From: Gemmatimonadota bacterium
Lineage (GTDB): Bacteria > Latescibacterota > UBA2968 > GCA-2709665
DNA: 55,265 bases
Reading direction: 5' to 3'
Assembly: GCA_028874335.1 (NCBI GenBank)
Contig: JAPPJY010000054.1
Coordinates: 1 to 55,265 of the forward strand
The notes beneath the pieces are model-generated. The model did not search any database. It was not told the origin of the DNA and was given only the letters and a program-made list of their open reading frames with translations. This document shows positions 16,202 to 24,914 of the stretch, in pieces (the stretch's first letter is position 1; the number at the start of each line of letters is the position of its first letter). A program made the position numbers and the translations under genes.

Positions 16202-17062
16202 TTGACACCGGACACGGACCTGGCTTCACACCGGACGTCGATACGTTCGTGGTGGTCTGCCGACGGTCATCGGTTCCTGCCGCCGGCGCTCATCACCTGC
16301 ATATTGATTGGCAGCCAGATTACGTATGGAATACTGGAGGGTCTGTCAAAAACGGCATTGGCCATTGCGGTCGCGGTTGGCGTGGAGGCCCTGCTGGGTC
16401 GGCTTCACGGGAGCCGCAAGCCGAATTTCGTGAGCGGTTACATCACCGGAATCAGCGTGGGGATTCTGATCCGCTCGCTCTGGCTCTGGCCCTATGCGCT
16501 TTGCAGCGCGGTTTCGATTCTGTCCAAGTACGTGATCCGATGGCGCGGGCGGCATCTCTGGAACCCCTCCAATCTCGGCGTGAGCGCAATGTTCTTCCTT
16601 GCGCCGGAAATGGCGGCGGGACTGAGCATTCAGTGGGGTAATGCCGTCTGGGTCATGCTGGTGATCTGGGTATTTGGCTGGATGGCGGTCTGGCGGGTAA
16701 ACCGGCTGCACATCTGCCTGACGTACGTGATAAGTTTTCTGGCGCTTGGATTTGTACGAAGTCTTGTTACGGGGCAGGCGTATCTGGCCGGCGTGGCGCC
16801 CATTACCGGTCCGATGTACCAACTGTTTATTTTTTTTATGATTACGGATCCCAAGACGACGGTTAAGACAAGGCACGGCCAGTGCTGGGTCGCGCTTTCC
16901 GTGGCTGTGGTTGAAGCCGTATTGCGTTTGTACGAACAGGTTTATGCCCCGTTTTACGCGCTTTTCCTGGTTGGTCCGTGCGCGGTCGCAACGGAAATCT
17001 GGCTGGAGAAGCGCGGCGGTGCATCGGGAAATGCAGGTACCCGAGTTGAAGTCGGCGGTTGA
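16202..17062 (+). CDS. Solitary RnfD/NqrB-like membrane protein
   Basis: Polytopic membrane protein of 286 residues with about eight hydrophobic segments. Family markers of the NQR2/RnfD group are clear: SKYVIRWRGRHLWNPSNLGV in the middle and MYQLFIFFMITDPKTTV near the end. In Rnf and Nqr complexes such subunits carry covalent FMN and move electrons and ions, but no other Rnf/Nqr subunit is nearby. The FMN-linking S/T-G-A-T type sequence is not evident, so it may be one of the stand-alone homologues (also seen near enediyne clusters and ASPIC/UnbV genes). TTG 16202 is chosen because GGAGGT lies six bases upstream; the frame is open from TTG 16121. Confidence 0.75.
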   Translation: MTPDTDLASHRTSIRSWWSADGHRFLPPALITCILIGSQITYGILEGLSKTALAIAVAVGVEALLGRLHGSRKPNFVSGYITGISVGILIRSLWLWPYALCSAVSILSKYVIRWRGRHLWNPSNLGVSAMFFLAPEMAAGLSIQWGNAVWVMLVIWVFGWMAVWRVNRLHICLTYVISFLALGFVRSLVTGQAYLAGVAPITGPMYQLFIFFMITDPKTTVKTRHGQCWVALSVAVVEAVLRLYEQVYAPFYALFLVGPCAVATEIWLEKRGGASGNAGTRVEVGG

Positions 17063-17075
17063 CGGTGCAACCATG

Positions 17076-17235
17076 CAGTCCGTTGAGAAAGTCGCTCTGT
17101 AGGCGAGGCCGAGGCATTGTGGTCGAAGACAAGGCGCGCGACCGAGTCCCATCCTGCGATTCGGCGAGGGAGCGCAACGCAGTATTTCGACCGCAAGGGC
17201 CGGCCGTAGCCCGGATGGACTTTTTCAACGGGCTG
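17076..17235. mobile_element. MITE-like element with 18-bp terminal inverted repeats
   Basis: The ends CAGTCCGTTGAGAAAGTC (17076-17093) and GACTTTTTCAACGGGCTG (17218-17235) are inverted repeats matching at 16 of 18 positions; the 160-bp unit has no coding capacity. The right end lies just upstream of the hpf ribosome binding site, so it is transcribed with or provides leader sequence for hpf. A partial copy of the left end is at 12190-12218. Target duplication is not clear. Confidence 0.7.
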
Positions 17236-17253
17236 ATATGCAAGGAGGTGGCG

Positions 17254-17565
17254 ATGAAAACTGAAATCAGGGGGAAGCACTTCGAGGTGTCCGGCCGCTT
17301 GCGGGAGTATATCGAAAAAGAAACAGAAAAACTGAAACAGTTTTATGAACCGATACTGGACACGCGGATAACACTGGAGCGTGAGAACCGGATGTACCGG
17401 GTTGAAATCGTGGTTCACGTGCACAACCACATCCTGAAAGCCACCGACGAACAGGATGTCGTCCATCCGGCGCTTGGGGGCGCGATCGACAAGATGATCC
17501 GACAGCTCAAGCGGGTCAAGGAGAGGCAACGCAGGCCGCGGGTTCCCGCAGCCGCGCGAAACTGA
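17254..17565 (+). CDS. hpf: Ribosome hibernation promoting factor, short form
   Basis: Protein of 103 residues of the HPF/YfiA (ribosomal subunit interface) family, beta-alpha-beta-beta-beta-alpha fold. It binds in the decoding centre of idle 70S ribosomes under stress or stationary phase. Visible features: TEIRGKHFEVSGRLREYIEKETEKLKQFY in the first strand and helix, and YRVEIVVHVHNHILKATDEQDVVHPAL in the sheet. It lacks the C-terminal dimerisation domain of long HPF. The start ATG 17254 has AAGGAGGTG upstream. A terminator follows, so it is a single-gene unit, with a MITE-like element in its leader. Confidence 0.92.
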   Translation: MKTEIRGKHFEVSGRLREYIEKETEKLKQFYEPILDTRITLERENRMYRVEIVVHVHNHILKATDEQDVVHPALGGAIDKMIRQLKRVKERQRRPRVPAAARN

Positions 17566-17581
17566 GCGACGCAATCCATCG

Positions 17582-17612
17582 AAACGCTCCCGCCGCAGGG
17601 AGCGTTTTTTTC
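17582..17612 (+). terminator. Intrinsic terminator of hpf
   Basis: AAACGCTCCC (17582-17591) pairs with GGGAGCGTTT (17598-17607) around a six-base loop, followed by a run of T. Confidence 0.9.
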
Positions 17613-17618
17613 TTCCTG

Positions 17619-19145
17619 TCAGGGCTCGCGGGTATCTGCGGTGGAATTGCGCCAGGTCTGCAAGAGATTGTATGCCAGCACCGCCGCCGCCAGCCACCCG
17701 AGCACGCCGGAAATCCCGAATGCGGTCATCGAGACCGTCAAGCCACCGGGAACCCTGTGCAGAATCTCCGCCAGGAGCAGCGGCGCGATGCGGCAAAGCG
17801 CGGCAGCGGTCGCGAATGCAAAGGTGGCAACCACCAGACCCGGAAAGGCGACTCTGCGTTTGTGGAGGAAGCCGGGAACCATTCGCGGCGCCATGCCCAG
17901 CAGAAGGAGGGTGATGAACCCCGCAAGATGCGTGTGGCGCAATGCATCAGGATCGAAGGGCGACGCCATGCGGAAGAGGACGAGCGCGCCATCCAGCAGT
18001 TCTGCCGCCGCGGCCAGCGCAAGGAAGACGAACGCGGCATAGAGCAGCAGTTCGAACCGGCCGAATTCGCCATAGTCCGGCAGCCCGGGTCGTGTGGGGC
18101 GTCTGTCGGGCCCGGGTTCGCCGATCCGGTGCACGGTCCACGGAGGATACCAGCGGAAGAGAATGTCCAGTTTCCAGATGAACAGGAGGAGGATTCCGCC
18201 TCGGAGGATTTTTCCGATGGGCGAGAGATGGGCAAGAGACGATGCGAAGGGCATGCCGGTGAGTTGCGCCAGTACGGGCACGTGGATCACGATGAGCGCC
18301 AGGAGATAGACCTGACCGTAACGTGCGACGGGCCAGCGGACGGCGGGCAGGCGCAGGTAGAGCGGAAAGGTGCGGACGGAAAACGCCATCGCCGTCGGCA
18401 GGATGACGAATCCCGTGAATAGCTCGATGCCGAATCGGTTCCATGCGATGTGAAGAAGCGGGTTGTCGCCGAAACCCGCTTGTAGCGCGAGCGTGGCGGC
18501 GAGCAATGAATACAACCCCCATCCGGCAACGGCGATGGCCAGGAAGATGCGAACGGTCTGCAGCGCGGGGCGGTCCGGCGCGGCGCCGCGTAAGGTACCG
18601 ACCAGCAGGAAGAGATAACAAAAGACGCCCGCAGTTTCCAAACACGCGGAGAAGCCCAGCGTCCATCGCAGGCCGGTATGGATCGGCTCTTCAAGTCCCG
18701 CGGCCAGCAGCGGCTGTGAGACCGCTCGGAGGAAGATACCGGTACCAAGAAGGGAAAGGATCCATGCGGGAAGACGGGGATGGCGCAGGGGCGTACCGGC
18801 CAGACGGGGCAGGAAATAGAGGCTTACGCCAATGATGAAAAGGCCGATCCAGCCCAGGAGTTGGGCGTGGCCGTGGGCCTGGAGCATGGCGACCCACCAG
18901 TTGCCCATGGGCCACTGGAAGCCGATCAGCACGGCCAGAACGGCGGCGTAACCGAATCCGACCGTCAGCGCAACGGCCAGCGACGCCAGCACAAAGCCGA
19001 AGTGAAATGGCGTGTGGGCGGGTTTCTGGCTTTCCGACAGGGTCGTTTCCTCGAGTTGGGAGAAGAGACGATTCGAATTTGTAACGATCGCGCACCCGAT
19101 AATTAAACCGGTTCGTAAGAATTCGCAACCTCTATCGCGAAACAA
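17619..19145 (-). CDS. NnrS-like / haem-copper-oxidase-I-like multi-TM protein
   Basis: Highly hydrophobic protein of up to 508 residues with about twelve membrane segments. The segment MLQAHGHAQLLGWIGLFIIGVSLYFLPRLAG, with paired histidines at a helix end, recalls NnrS and cytochrome-oxidase subunit I relatives; a second His pair (RHTHLAGFITLLLLG) lies in the C-terminal half. NnrS proteins are haem-copper membrane proteins linked to nitric oxide stress. No nitrite or nitric oxide reductase gene is nearby, so the role is open. The start is doubtful: TTG 19145 has no ribosome binding site, and the family-like sequence begins near SESQKPAHTPFHFGF, where CTG 19040 follows GAGG at seven bases. 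Confidence 0.7.
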   Translation of the reverse strand: MFRDRGCEFLRTGLIIGCAIVTNSNRLFSQLEETTLSESQKPAHTPFHFGFVLASLAVALTVGFGYAAVLAVLIGFQWPMGNWWVAMLQAHGHAQLLGWIGLFIIGVSLYFLPRLAGTPLRHPRLPAWILSLLGTGIFLRAVSQPLLAAGLEEPIHTGLRWTLGFSACLETAGVFCYLFLLVGTLRGAAPDRPALQTVRIFLAIAVAGWGLYSLLAATLALQAGFGDNPLLHIAWNRFGIELFTGFVILPTAMAFSVRTFPLYLRLPAVRWPVARYGQVYLLALIVIHVPVLAQLTGMPFASSLAHLSPIGKILRGGILLLFIWKLDILFRWYPPWTVHRIGEPGPDRRPTRPGLPDYGEFGRFELLLYAAFVFLALAAAAELLDGALVLFRMASPFDPDALRHTHLAGFITLLLLGMAPRMVPGFLHKRRVAFPGLVVATFAFATAAALCRIAPLLLAEILHRVPGGLTVSMTAFGISGVLGWLAAAVLAYNLLQTWRNSTADTREP

Positions 19146-19175
19146 TCCGGAAACCGCGCTGCTGTCGTTGCATTC

Positions 19176-19362
19176 GTAGGGGCGACCGGCCGGTCGCCCT
19201 GGTGTTTGCGGAATGCATTTACGAAAGCCGGTAAAGAACGACAGGGAGTCATTGGCAGGTTTTTTGAACCGATATCGACGGATCTGTGTCTATAGACATT
19301 GACTGGCGTTTCGGGTAGGGCGGCGGGAAGCCCGGTAGGGGCGACCGGCCGGTCGCCCCTAC
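19176..19362. repeat. Two palindromic GTAGGGGCGACC repeats
   Basis: A near-complete copy at 19176-19200 and a perfect 28-bp palindrome at 19335-19362 (arms GTAGGGGCGACCGG) lie in the same orientation about 160 bp apart upstream of the CAP lipoprotein. They are related in their GTAGGGGCG ends to the repeats at 13616, 37492 and 45610 but have a different centre. Confidence 0.85.
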
Positions 19363-19390
19363 CATTACCTTATCGCCGACGGATTCATTT

Positions 19391-21727
19391 ATGAAACCCC
19401 ATATCCCGAATTCCATTGTCATCCTGCTCCTGCTGAACCTCGCCGCGTGTTCGCCAAGGGAAACCGTGACCGTGTCAGGCGCGGTAAGCCGGCCGGGCGA
19501 CGTCGGCTTCCGTGCGGACTGGACCCTGGCAAATTACGTAGCTGAGGCTGGCGGATATCTGGCCGAAGCGGATACGGGCCGCGTCGCTCTGGCCCGTGAT
19601 GCGGCGGACAGCGTGGTGGCCGGGCCGCACGGCAACGTCCTGAAATGGGCGGTCGAAGACGCCCCGGTCCCGTTGCCGAGCGACCTGATCACGGTGCCAC
19701 TGAAGTCGTATCGGGTCCGATTCGATACGGTGATGGCGATCAGGGACCTGCGGCTCGAATGGAAGGACCACACCTATCGAATGGAACTTGGCAAAGCGGT
19801 GCTCGGAACGACGCAGCGAGGGGTCGTGGCGGCGGTGGTGTTCGGGAACGGGGAGGTGGCCCGGCGTGCTTCCGGGGGCGCGGCAGGTTCGTTTCAATAC
19901 CTTTATATTACAATGCATCCCGATCGGTACGGATCGCTTTTCCCTGCGACCGGGTTTCCGGTTGCGGACCTCGAGGCGCTGGAAGACGCGGCAGCCGTCC
20001 ACCGCTATATGTTCAGGACGTCGGCGTTCAGGGCAGGCGAACGGACACATCTGCCGCCGGACGGCCATTTGCGGGTGCAGGCCGGCGTCTGGCTCAGGCC
20101 GAAGAATGCGTCGCATCCCGGTGATGGCTTGCGGAAACGCCATTACGATGACGGCCGGGTATGGACGACGTTTCCGGACGGACGGCAGCGGTGGCGGTAT
20201 GCGAACGGGCGAATTGTGGTGCAGTTTCCCGATAAGACGCGGGAAACGCGGTTTCCGGACGGTTCGGTCCAATTCGAAGATGCGCTGGGAGGCATGAGGA
20301 GGTCGTATCCGGACGGCCGGATGGTGTACGTAGACGCCGGCGGCAACCGGCACCGTGTGTACGGAGACGGCCGTCAGGAATGGAGGCATGCGTCGGGGAA
20401 CCGGATGACGATATTTCCGGATGGACGGCGGGAGCACCGATTTGCCAGCGGAACCGTGCGCACGGTGGAAACCGGCGGCGTGGAACGGACGGTATTCCCG
20501 GATGGAACGCGGCATGTGCGGTATCCGGACGGAAGGGTGGAAAATGTGGTTCCCGGCGGGGTGAGAGAGACGCGTTATCCGGACGGAAGCGTCATTGCAA
20601 TAACGCCTGAGGGGCACCGGATACGGGTCTTCGCGAACGGCCGTCAGTTTACGCGGATGAACGACGGCACGACGATTGAACAGTATCCGGATGGACGAAA
20701 GATACAGAAAAACCAATCGGGGGAGACGCTGGAAGTATTCCCGGACCGATCGCGCCGCACCGTGTATTCGGACGGTTCGGAAACGGTTCGACGTCCCGAC
20801 GGCGTACGCGTCGCACGGCTTGAGGACGGGACGGTGATCGAAGAGTTCCCGGACGGCAGGATTGTGCAGACCGATACGTCGGGCGTGCGGCTCGAGTTTC
20901 TGACTCCGGATCGATATGTGGTTACGGACCGGGAGGGCAACCGCATTGAAGCAGGCCCCGACAGTACCGCCACAAAGCAATTTGCGGAGCCCTTCAGGTA
21001 CCGCGGCTCGATCCGGCGCGACCTGATCGGGCTGGAGCGCGTCCCGGAACGAATCTCTCCCGGTATGGAAGCATCCATCCGTGGTACGGTGGGAGACGTC
21101 GTCAAATCGCTGTCAATGGCGGCTTTTGCGCTGCCGGACGGTGACGTCCTGGATATGGCGACGAATCACAAGGCGGGGCGTTTTTCAGGGTTCCTGCTGA
21201 TTCGCGAAACGGGACACTACCGGCTGCAGATCCAGGGGAAGCTTGAAAACGGCGATGCTGTCATGCTGGAAGACCGCATGCTGACGGTCGGTAATCCGAA
21301 GCCTCTGGCGAAGCCCGCAATCCAGGTCTCGTTGTATCCGGGCGACGCGGCAGCGGGCCGTCGACTGATGGCGCTTGTAAACCAGGTGCGCGCCAGGAAG
21401 GGACGCATGAGACTGAAGTGGGACGACGAACTGGCGTACGCGGCGGCGTCCCATCTGCAGGACATGCTGGCGTACGGCTCCGTGTCACACCGGTCGCCCA
21501 TGTACGGAAACCTGACGAGCCGCCTGGAACGACTGAATATCACATTTGAGGTCGCGCTTGAAAACCTGGCGACGGCGCCTTCGCTGGAAGAAGCGCACTG
21601 GCACCTGATGTTGAGCGCCGAGCACAGGCGGAATATCCTCGATCCACGGCTGACGCATATCGGAATTGCCGCGGCGCGGGAGCGGGGTCAGGTGTGGGTG
21701 GCCGAAATCTTCAAGCGGAGACATTGA
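19391..21727 (+). CDS. Lipoprotein: SLBB domain, thirty 9-residue beta repeats, CAP domain
   Basis: Predicted outer-surface lipoprotein of 778 residues. Order: signal peptide with lipobox LAAC (Cys20); SLBB beta-grasp domain about 24-108 (VTVSGAVSRPGDVGF, LANYVAEAGGYL); linker; residues 252-521 made of exactly thirty 9-residue units of the type FPDGRxxxx with no insertion (aromatic at 1, Asp/Asn at 3, Gly at 4, alternating side chains at 6-9); a beta-sandwich-like stretch 545-634; and a CAP/SCP domain 650-778 with SVSHRSP, ALENLA, SAEHRRNILDPRLTHIG and WVAEIF. The repeat resembles the TCP10_C/G-box sheet of centriole protein CPAP, which is a single antiparallel sheet. SLBB domains bind glycans; secreted bacterial CAP domains are often wall- or matrix-associated. 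An elongated surface adhesin or scaffold is my inference. Confidence 0.88.
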   Translation: MKPHIPNSIVILLLLNLAACSPRETVTVSGAVSRPGDVGFRADWTLANYVAEAGGYLAEADTGRVALARDAADSVVAGPHGNVLKWAVEDAPVPLPSDLITVPLKSYRVRFDTVMAIRDLRLEWKDHTYRMELGKAVLGTTQRGVVAAVVFGNGEVARRASGGAAGSFQYLYITMHPDRYGSLFPATGFPVADLEALEDAAAVHRYMFRTSAFRAGERTHLPPDGHLRVQAGVWLRPKNASHPGDGLRKRHYDDGRVWTTFPDGRQRWRYANGRIVVQFPDKTRETRFPDGSVQFEDALGGMRRSYPDGRMVYVDAGGNRHRVYGDGRQEWRHASGNRMTIFPDGRREHRFASGTVRTVETGGVERTVFPDGTRHVRYPDGRVENVVPGGVRETRYPDGSVIAITPEGHRIRVFANGRQFTRMNDGTTIEQYPDGRKIQKNQSGETLEVFPDRSRRTVYSDGSETVRRPDGVRVARLEDGTVIEEFPDGRIVQTDTSGVRLEFLTPDRYVVTDREGNRIEAGPDSTATKQFAEPFRYRGSIRRDLIGLERVPERISPGMEASIRGTVGDVVKSLSMAAFALPDGDVLDMATNHKAGRFSGFLLIRETGHYRLQIQGKLENGDAVMLEDRMLTVGNPKPLAKPAIQVSLYPGDAAAGRRLMALVNQVRARKGRMRLKWDDELAYAAASHLQDMLAYGSVSHRSPMYGNLTSRLERLNITFEVALENLATAPSLEEAHWHLMLSAEHRRNILDPRLTHIGIAAARERGQVWVAEIFKRRH

Positions 21728-21731
21728 CCAG

Positions 21732-21816
21732 GATTCGTATGTCTTCGTGGACGTTAATTCGAATATATGCAAGTTGATAAAGTCGATTAAACTGCGGATT
21801 ACCAGGATACTCGAGG
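21732..21816 (-). repeat. Dispersed 85-bp intergenic element, copy B
   Basis: Inverted copy of the element at 3189-3273; retains TATCCTGGTAATC, TTAATCG and ATATTCGAATTAACGTCC in order, with about ten substitutions. It fills nearly the whole gap between the CAP lipoprotein and the GWxTD gene. Confidence 0.75.
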
Positions 21817-21823
21817 ATTGGAC

Positions 21824-24064
21824 TTGAAGATCAGACCTGGAACAGGATGCCTGGCCGTCGCCGCACTCGTATGGTGCAGCGGCGCATTCGCGTCCGAAAA
21901 CGACCTGAAGACGGCCGAAGAACGTTTCCGGATTGTGGTCGAGCGGCTGGGAAGGGTCTCGACCGAAGAGAGTCTCCGCGCGTTGCGTGGCGTGCTGGCG
22001 CTGGATGAGAATCACGTCCGGGCGCACGTGGAAATCGCCAGGCTGCATATTTCTAAAAATACGCCTCTTGCCAGGAGCAACGCTGAGAAATTCCTGCGGC
22101 GCGCAATCCGGCTGGATCCGGAAAACGGGGAAAACCAGGCGCTGCTTGGCGATCTCATGTGGACGCAGGGGTTTCTGTCGAATGCGAAAAGACAATATGA
22201 GCAAGTCCTCGCGCGGGACCCGCGAAACGCTCGGGCGGCCTTCGGCCTTGGCGTTTACTATGTGAAGGACTTTATGAAATACTGGAACATGATCGACATG
22301 GAGGGAGATAGCCATAGCGTGATGCTGGAGTGGCGGCATTTCGCCCGGGAATATCGTGAGCTGGCAATCCGGAATCTCGAGCAGAGCATCCAGTACGATC
22401 CGGGATTCAAGGACGCCTATTACCAATTGGGCCTGGTCTATATGGAGGATATGAGATCCGCTCCCGCGGCTGCGGGAAGGGCGCTGGTCAGCGTCGCCAA
22501 CTCGCTGCTCAAGGCGTATCCCGCGGACAAGGACGCACTGCTGTTCGTCGGGTTGGGCTACCACACCGGCGGATATGCGGAAAAGGCATGGGATTTCTAC
22601 GTCCGGGCGCTCGACAGCATGGACCTGGAGGAACGTTCGATCATCGAGTCGCTGGAGACCGTCGCTGACGACGAGGAGCGGGTACGCGTGGCCGAAGCGG
22701 ATTCGCAGACTCAGGAGGCCGGAGGAGCGTGGATGGACACTTCCGAGCGCGATCGGTTCTGGCGCAGACAGGACCCGCTGCTGCTGACGGAAAGGAACGA
22801 ACGGAGAATGGAGCACTATCGCCGGGTGGCCTATGCCAATTTGCGGTTCGGCAAGCCGAGGCAGGGAATAGCGGGGTGGCAGACGGAAATGGGTCGGGTC
22901 TACATCAAATACGGAGAACCGCTCAGCCGGAATGTAACGCGTCCCGAGGTCGAGGTCGCCCAGCGGGGAATAGCCGTTCAGCTGCACACCGAACTGTGGG
23001 CGTATGAAGGCTTTTCCTTTCGCTTCAGAAACTGGAATGGGCTGGACGGGTGGCATTTTGACGTCAGTTCTATGGTTTTTCCCTATGGAGAATGGGTCCT
23101 CGATCGCACGCCGCAGCGATTCGTGGATCCCTTTCGTGACCTGAAATACAGCATGCCGTACCAGGCGGCCGCGTTTCGAGATGCCGGCAGGTTACGCCTC
23201 GAGGTGGCTTATGCGATTGCTAAGGCGAGGCTGAGGATGTCCGAAATGGGCGCCGTCGACCTGCAGGACGGGCTCTTCGTGTTTGACGGCGCCTGGAATG
23301 AGGTCTCGCGGGCCGTGTACGAAACCCGGCGGCTTACGGACGCGGGAGAGGACAGTCTCAGGGGAAGATACCTTCTGTCGAAGTCCACGCTGATGGTTGA
23401 TCCGGGGGACTATCATCTCATCGCCGAGGTGCAGGACATTGGGACGCGGTCCATCGGCACGTTCAGAGACACGTTTGCTCTTGCAACAGCGGATTCCCTG
23501 CCCGCGATGAGCGACCTGCTGGTGGCGACCGGCATCGAGATGGACGATCCCTTTCCCGAACGTCGGGAGGATTTGAGAGTGGCGTTGAATCCGCTGCACA
23601 CGTACTACCGGTCGGAATCCATGTACATCTATTTCGAGGTCTACAATCTGACGCGGGATGATTTCGGACGGACGAAATACGAGATGACCTATCGGATCGG
23701 ACAGCCGGAAGCAACCGAGGTGGTCCCCGGGAGATTCGAGGCCGTGGCGATGGCCGAACCGCCCGGGAAAGTGCATTTGCGGATTGGAGCGGTCCGGGAG
23801 GACGGGCCCGTCGAATACCAGGTGCGGTACATTCCTGCCGAGCGAGACAGGGTTTCGAGGATGTTTCGGAAGTTCGTAAGCGAGACGGGAGAGACCGCGG
23901 TGACCGTTCGTTACGAAGGCAACCGGGCCGACGACTTCACGTATCTCCAGATTGAACTGGATAGAGTCCCGTCCGGAGTGCACGCCCTGTCGGTAGAACT
24001 GAAGGACCTGAACGGTGGGGGTCAGGGGGACGAGAGACGCGTGTTGTTCCGGGTGATTGAGTGA
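21824..24064 (+). CDS. Secreted GWxTD-domain protein with TPR repeats
   Basis: Protein of 746 residues with a signal peptide (MKIRPGTGCLAVAALVWCSGAFA, probable cleavage before SEN), TPR-like helical repeats over about 25-270 (for example LDENHVRAHVEIARLH, LDPENGENQALLGDLM), then the GWxTD domain near residue 350 (AGWQTEMGRVYIKYGEP), and a beta-rich C-terminal half (IYFEVYNL and VRYEGN). GWxTD proteins are a feature of Bacteroidota and other FCB bacteria, with unknown function, probably periplasmic. The TTG at 21824 is chosen: GAGGA is six bases upstream, while TTG 21818 lies on top of that site. The motif here has Glu for the usual Asp (GWQTE). Confidence 0.85.
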   Translation: MKIRPGTGCLAVAALVWCSGAFASENDLKTAEERFRIVVERLGRVSTEESLRALRGVLALDENHVRAHVEIARLHISKNTPLARSNAEKFLRRAIRLDPENGENQALLGDLMWTQGFLSNAKRQYEQVLARDPRNARAAFGLGVYYVKDFMKYWNMIDMEGDSHSVMLEWRHFAREYRELAIRNLEQSIQYDPGFKDAYYQLGLVYMEDMRSAPAAAGRALVSVANSLLKAYPADKDALLFVGLGYHTGGYAEKAWDFYVRALDSMDLEERSIIESLETVADDEERVRVAEADSQTQEAGGAWMDTSERDRFWRRQDPLLLTERNERRMEHYRRVAYANLRFGKPRQGIAGWQTEMGRVYIKYGEPLSRNVTRPEVEVAQRGIAVQLHTELWAYEGFSFRFRNWNGLDGWHFDVSSMVFPYGEWVLDRTPQRFVDPFRDLKYSMPYQAAAFRDAGRLRLEVAYAIAKARLRMSEMGAVDLQDGLFVFDGAWNEVSRAVYETRRLTDAGEDSLRGRYLLSKSTLMVDPGDYHLIAEVQDIGTRSIGTFRDTFALATADSLPAMSDLLVATGIEMDDPFPERREDLRVALNPLHTYYRSESMYIYFEVYNLTRDDFGRTKYEMTYRIGQPEATEVVPGRFEAVAMAEPPGKVHLRIGAVREDGPVEYQVRYIPAERDRVSRMFRKFVSETGETAVTVRYEGNRADDFTYLQIELDRVPSGVHALSVELKDLNGGGQGDERRVLFRVIE

Positions 24065-24115
24065 AGGAGGGTAGACGTGAATCGGTAGACGTATGAGGAT
24101 TCCCTGTCACCCGCG

Positions 24116-24913
24116 TTATTCGAGGCGAATGACGTCGCCGGGAACTTTCAGCTGAAACCGGTGTTCCGGAACGCCGGAATTGACTTTCCGGCTGATGACC
24201 TGAATCCGAATCCGGTTGCCGCCCTGGACAATCTCCATCCGTCGCGGCATGGCGATCCCGTTCTGAAGCCGGTATTCGGAGAGTATTCGGCGGGAAATCA
24301 ACATCCCCTCAGGCGAATAGACCCGTTCTTCGAGCAGGACCGCCGTGCGGGGGTCGAAACGAAGGCGGCGCGTCCACAGCGGTTCGATAATCTCCACGAC
24401 AAGACTGTCGCGGTGTGTCACATATTCGCCGATTCTCGGCAGACTCAGTGGGGAAAGTTTGACGAGGCCCAATATCGCCTCGCGCACGCCGTAGGGCGTG
24501 AGGTCCACTCCGGTGACGGTTCGCAGCACGTCCTCCGAAGGTCCCTCCATGTAATGGTTGGTTCTGGCCAGGTATAGCGCGAGAGAGTCGCCGCGGGCAA
24601 GCGCGGAAAGGACGCTGCTGAACAACACCTTCATCTCGATCTTCAGAGCATCCGGCGACCGGTGGAAGCATACGACAACCCCGTTCTGTTTGACGCCGTC
24701 AACCCGCATGTCGATTCTGGCGTGAACCTCAAGTTCGTGAAGGCTGTCGGACCTCGATGAGACGATGCGCAGCAGATCGGCGGGTGTCGAAACGGGTGCC
24801 ACTTCCGGGAGGCGGGAAAGGGACGCGGCGCATCCGGAAAGCACGAGAAGGAATAGACAAAGTGCAGGTTTTGACGCGTTGGAACGCGTTCCGGACCTCT
24901 GCTGACGTACCAT
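24116..24913 (-). CDS. DUF4292-type lipoprotein
   Basis: Lipoprotein of 265 residues: signal peptide with lipobox LSGC (around residue 28), then a LolA/LolB-like half-barrel of repeated amphipathic strands (VHARIDMRVDGVKQNGVVVC, ALKIEMKVLFSS, RLRFDPRTAVLLEER). It matches the DUF4292 pattern found in Bacteroidota and relatives, usually encoded right after a TPR lipoprotein as here (one base between the genes). A role in lipid or lipoprotein handling in the outer membrane is inferred from the fold only. It converges with the GWxTD gene. Confidence 0.72.
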   Translation of the reverse strand: MVRQQRSGTRSNASKPALCLFLLVLSGCAASLSRLPEVAPVSTPADLLRIVSSRSDSLHELEVHARIDMRVDGVKQNGVVVCFHRSPDALKIEMKVLFSSVLSALARGDSLALYLARTNHYMEGPSEDVLRTVTGVDLTPYGVREAILGLVKLSPLSLPRIGEYVTHRDSLVVEIIEPLWTRRLRFDPRTAVLLEERVYSPEGMLISRRILSEYRLQNGIAMPRRMEIVQGGNRIRIQVISRKVNSGVPEHRFQLKVPGDVIRLE

Positions 24914-24914
24914 T

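Noticed and set aside
21485..23056. Minus-strand frame of 523 codons opposite the GWxTD gene
   Set aside because: It overlaps two genes with domain support on the plus strand and shows no domain itself.
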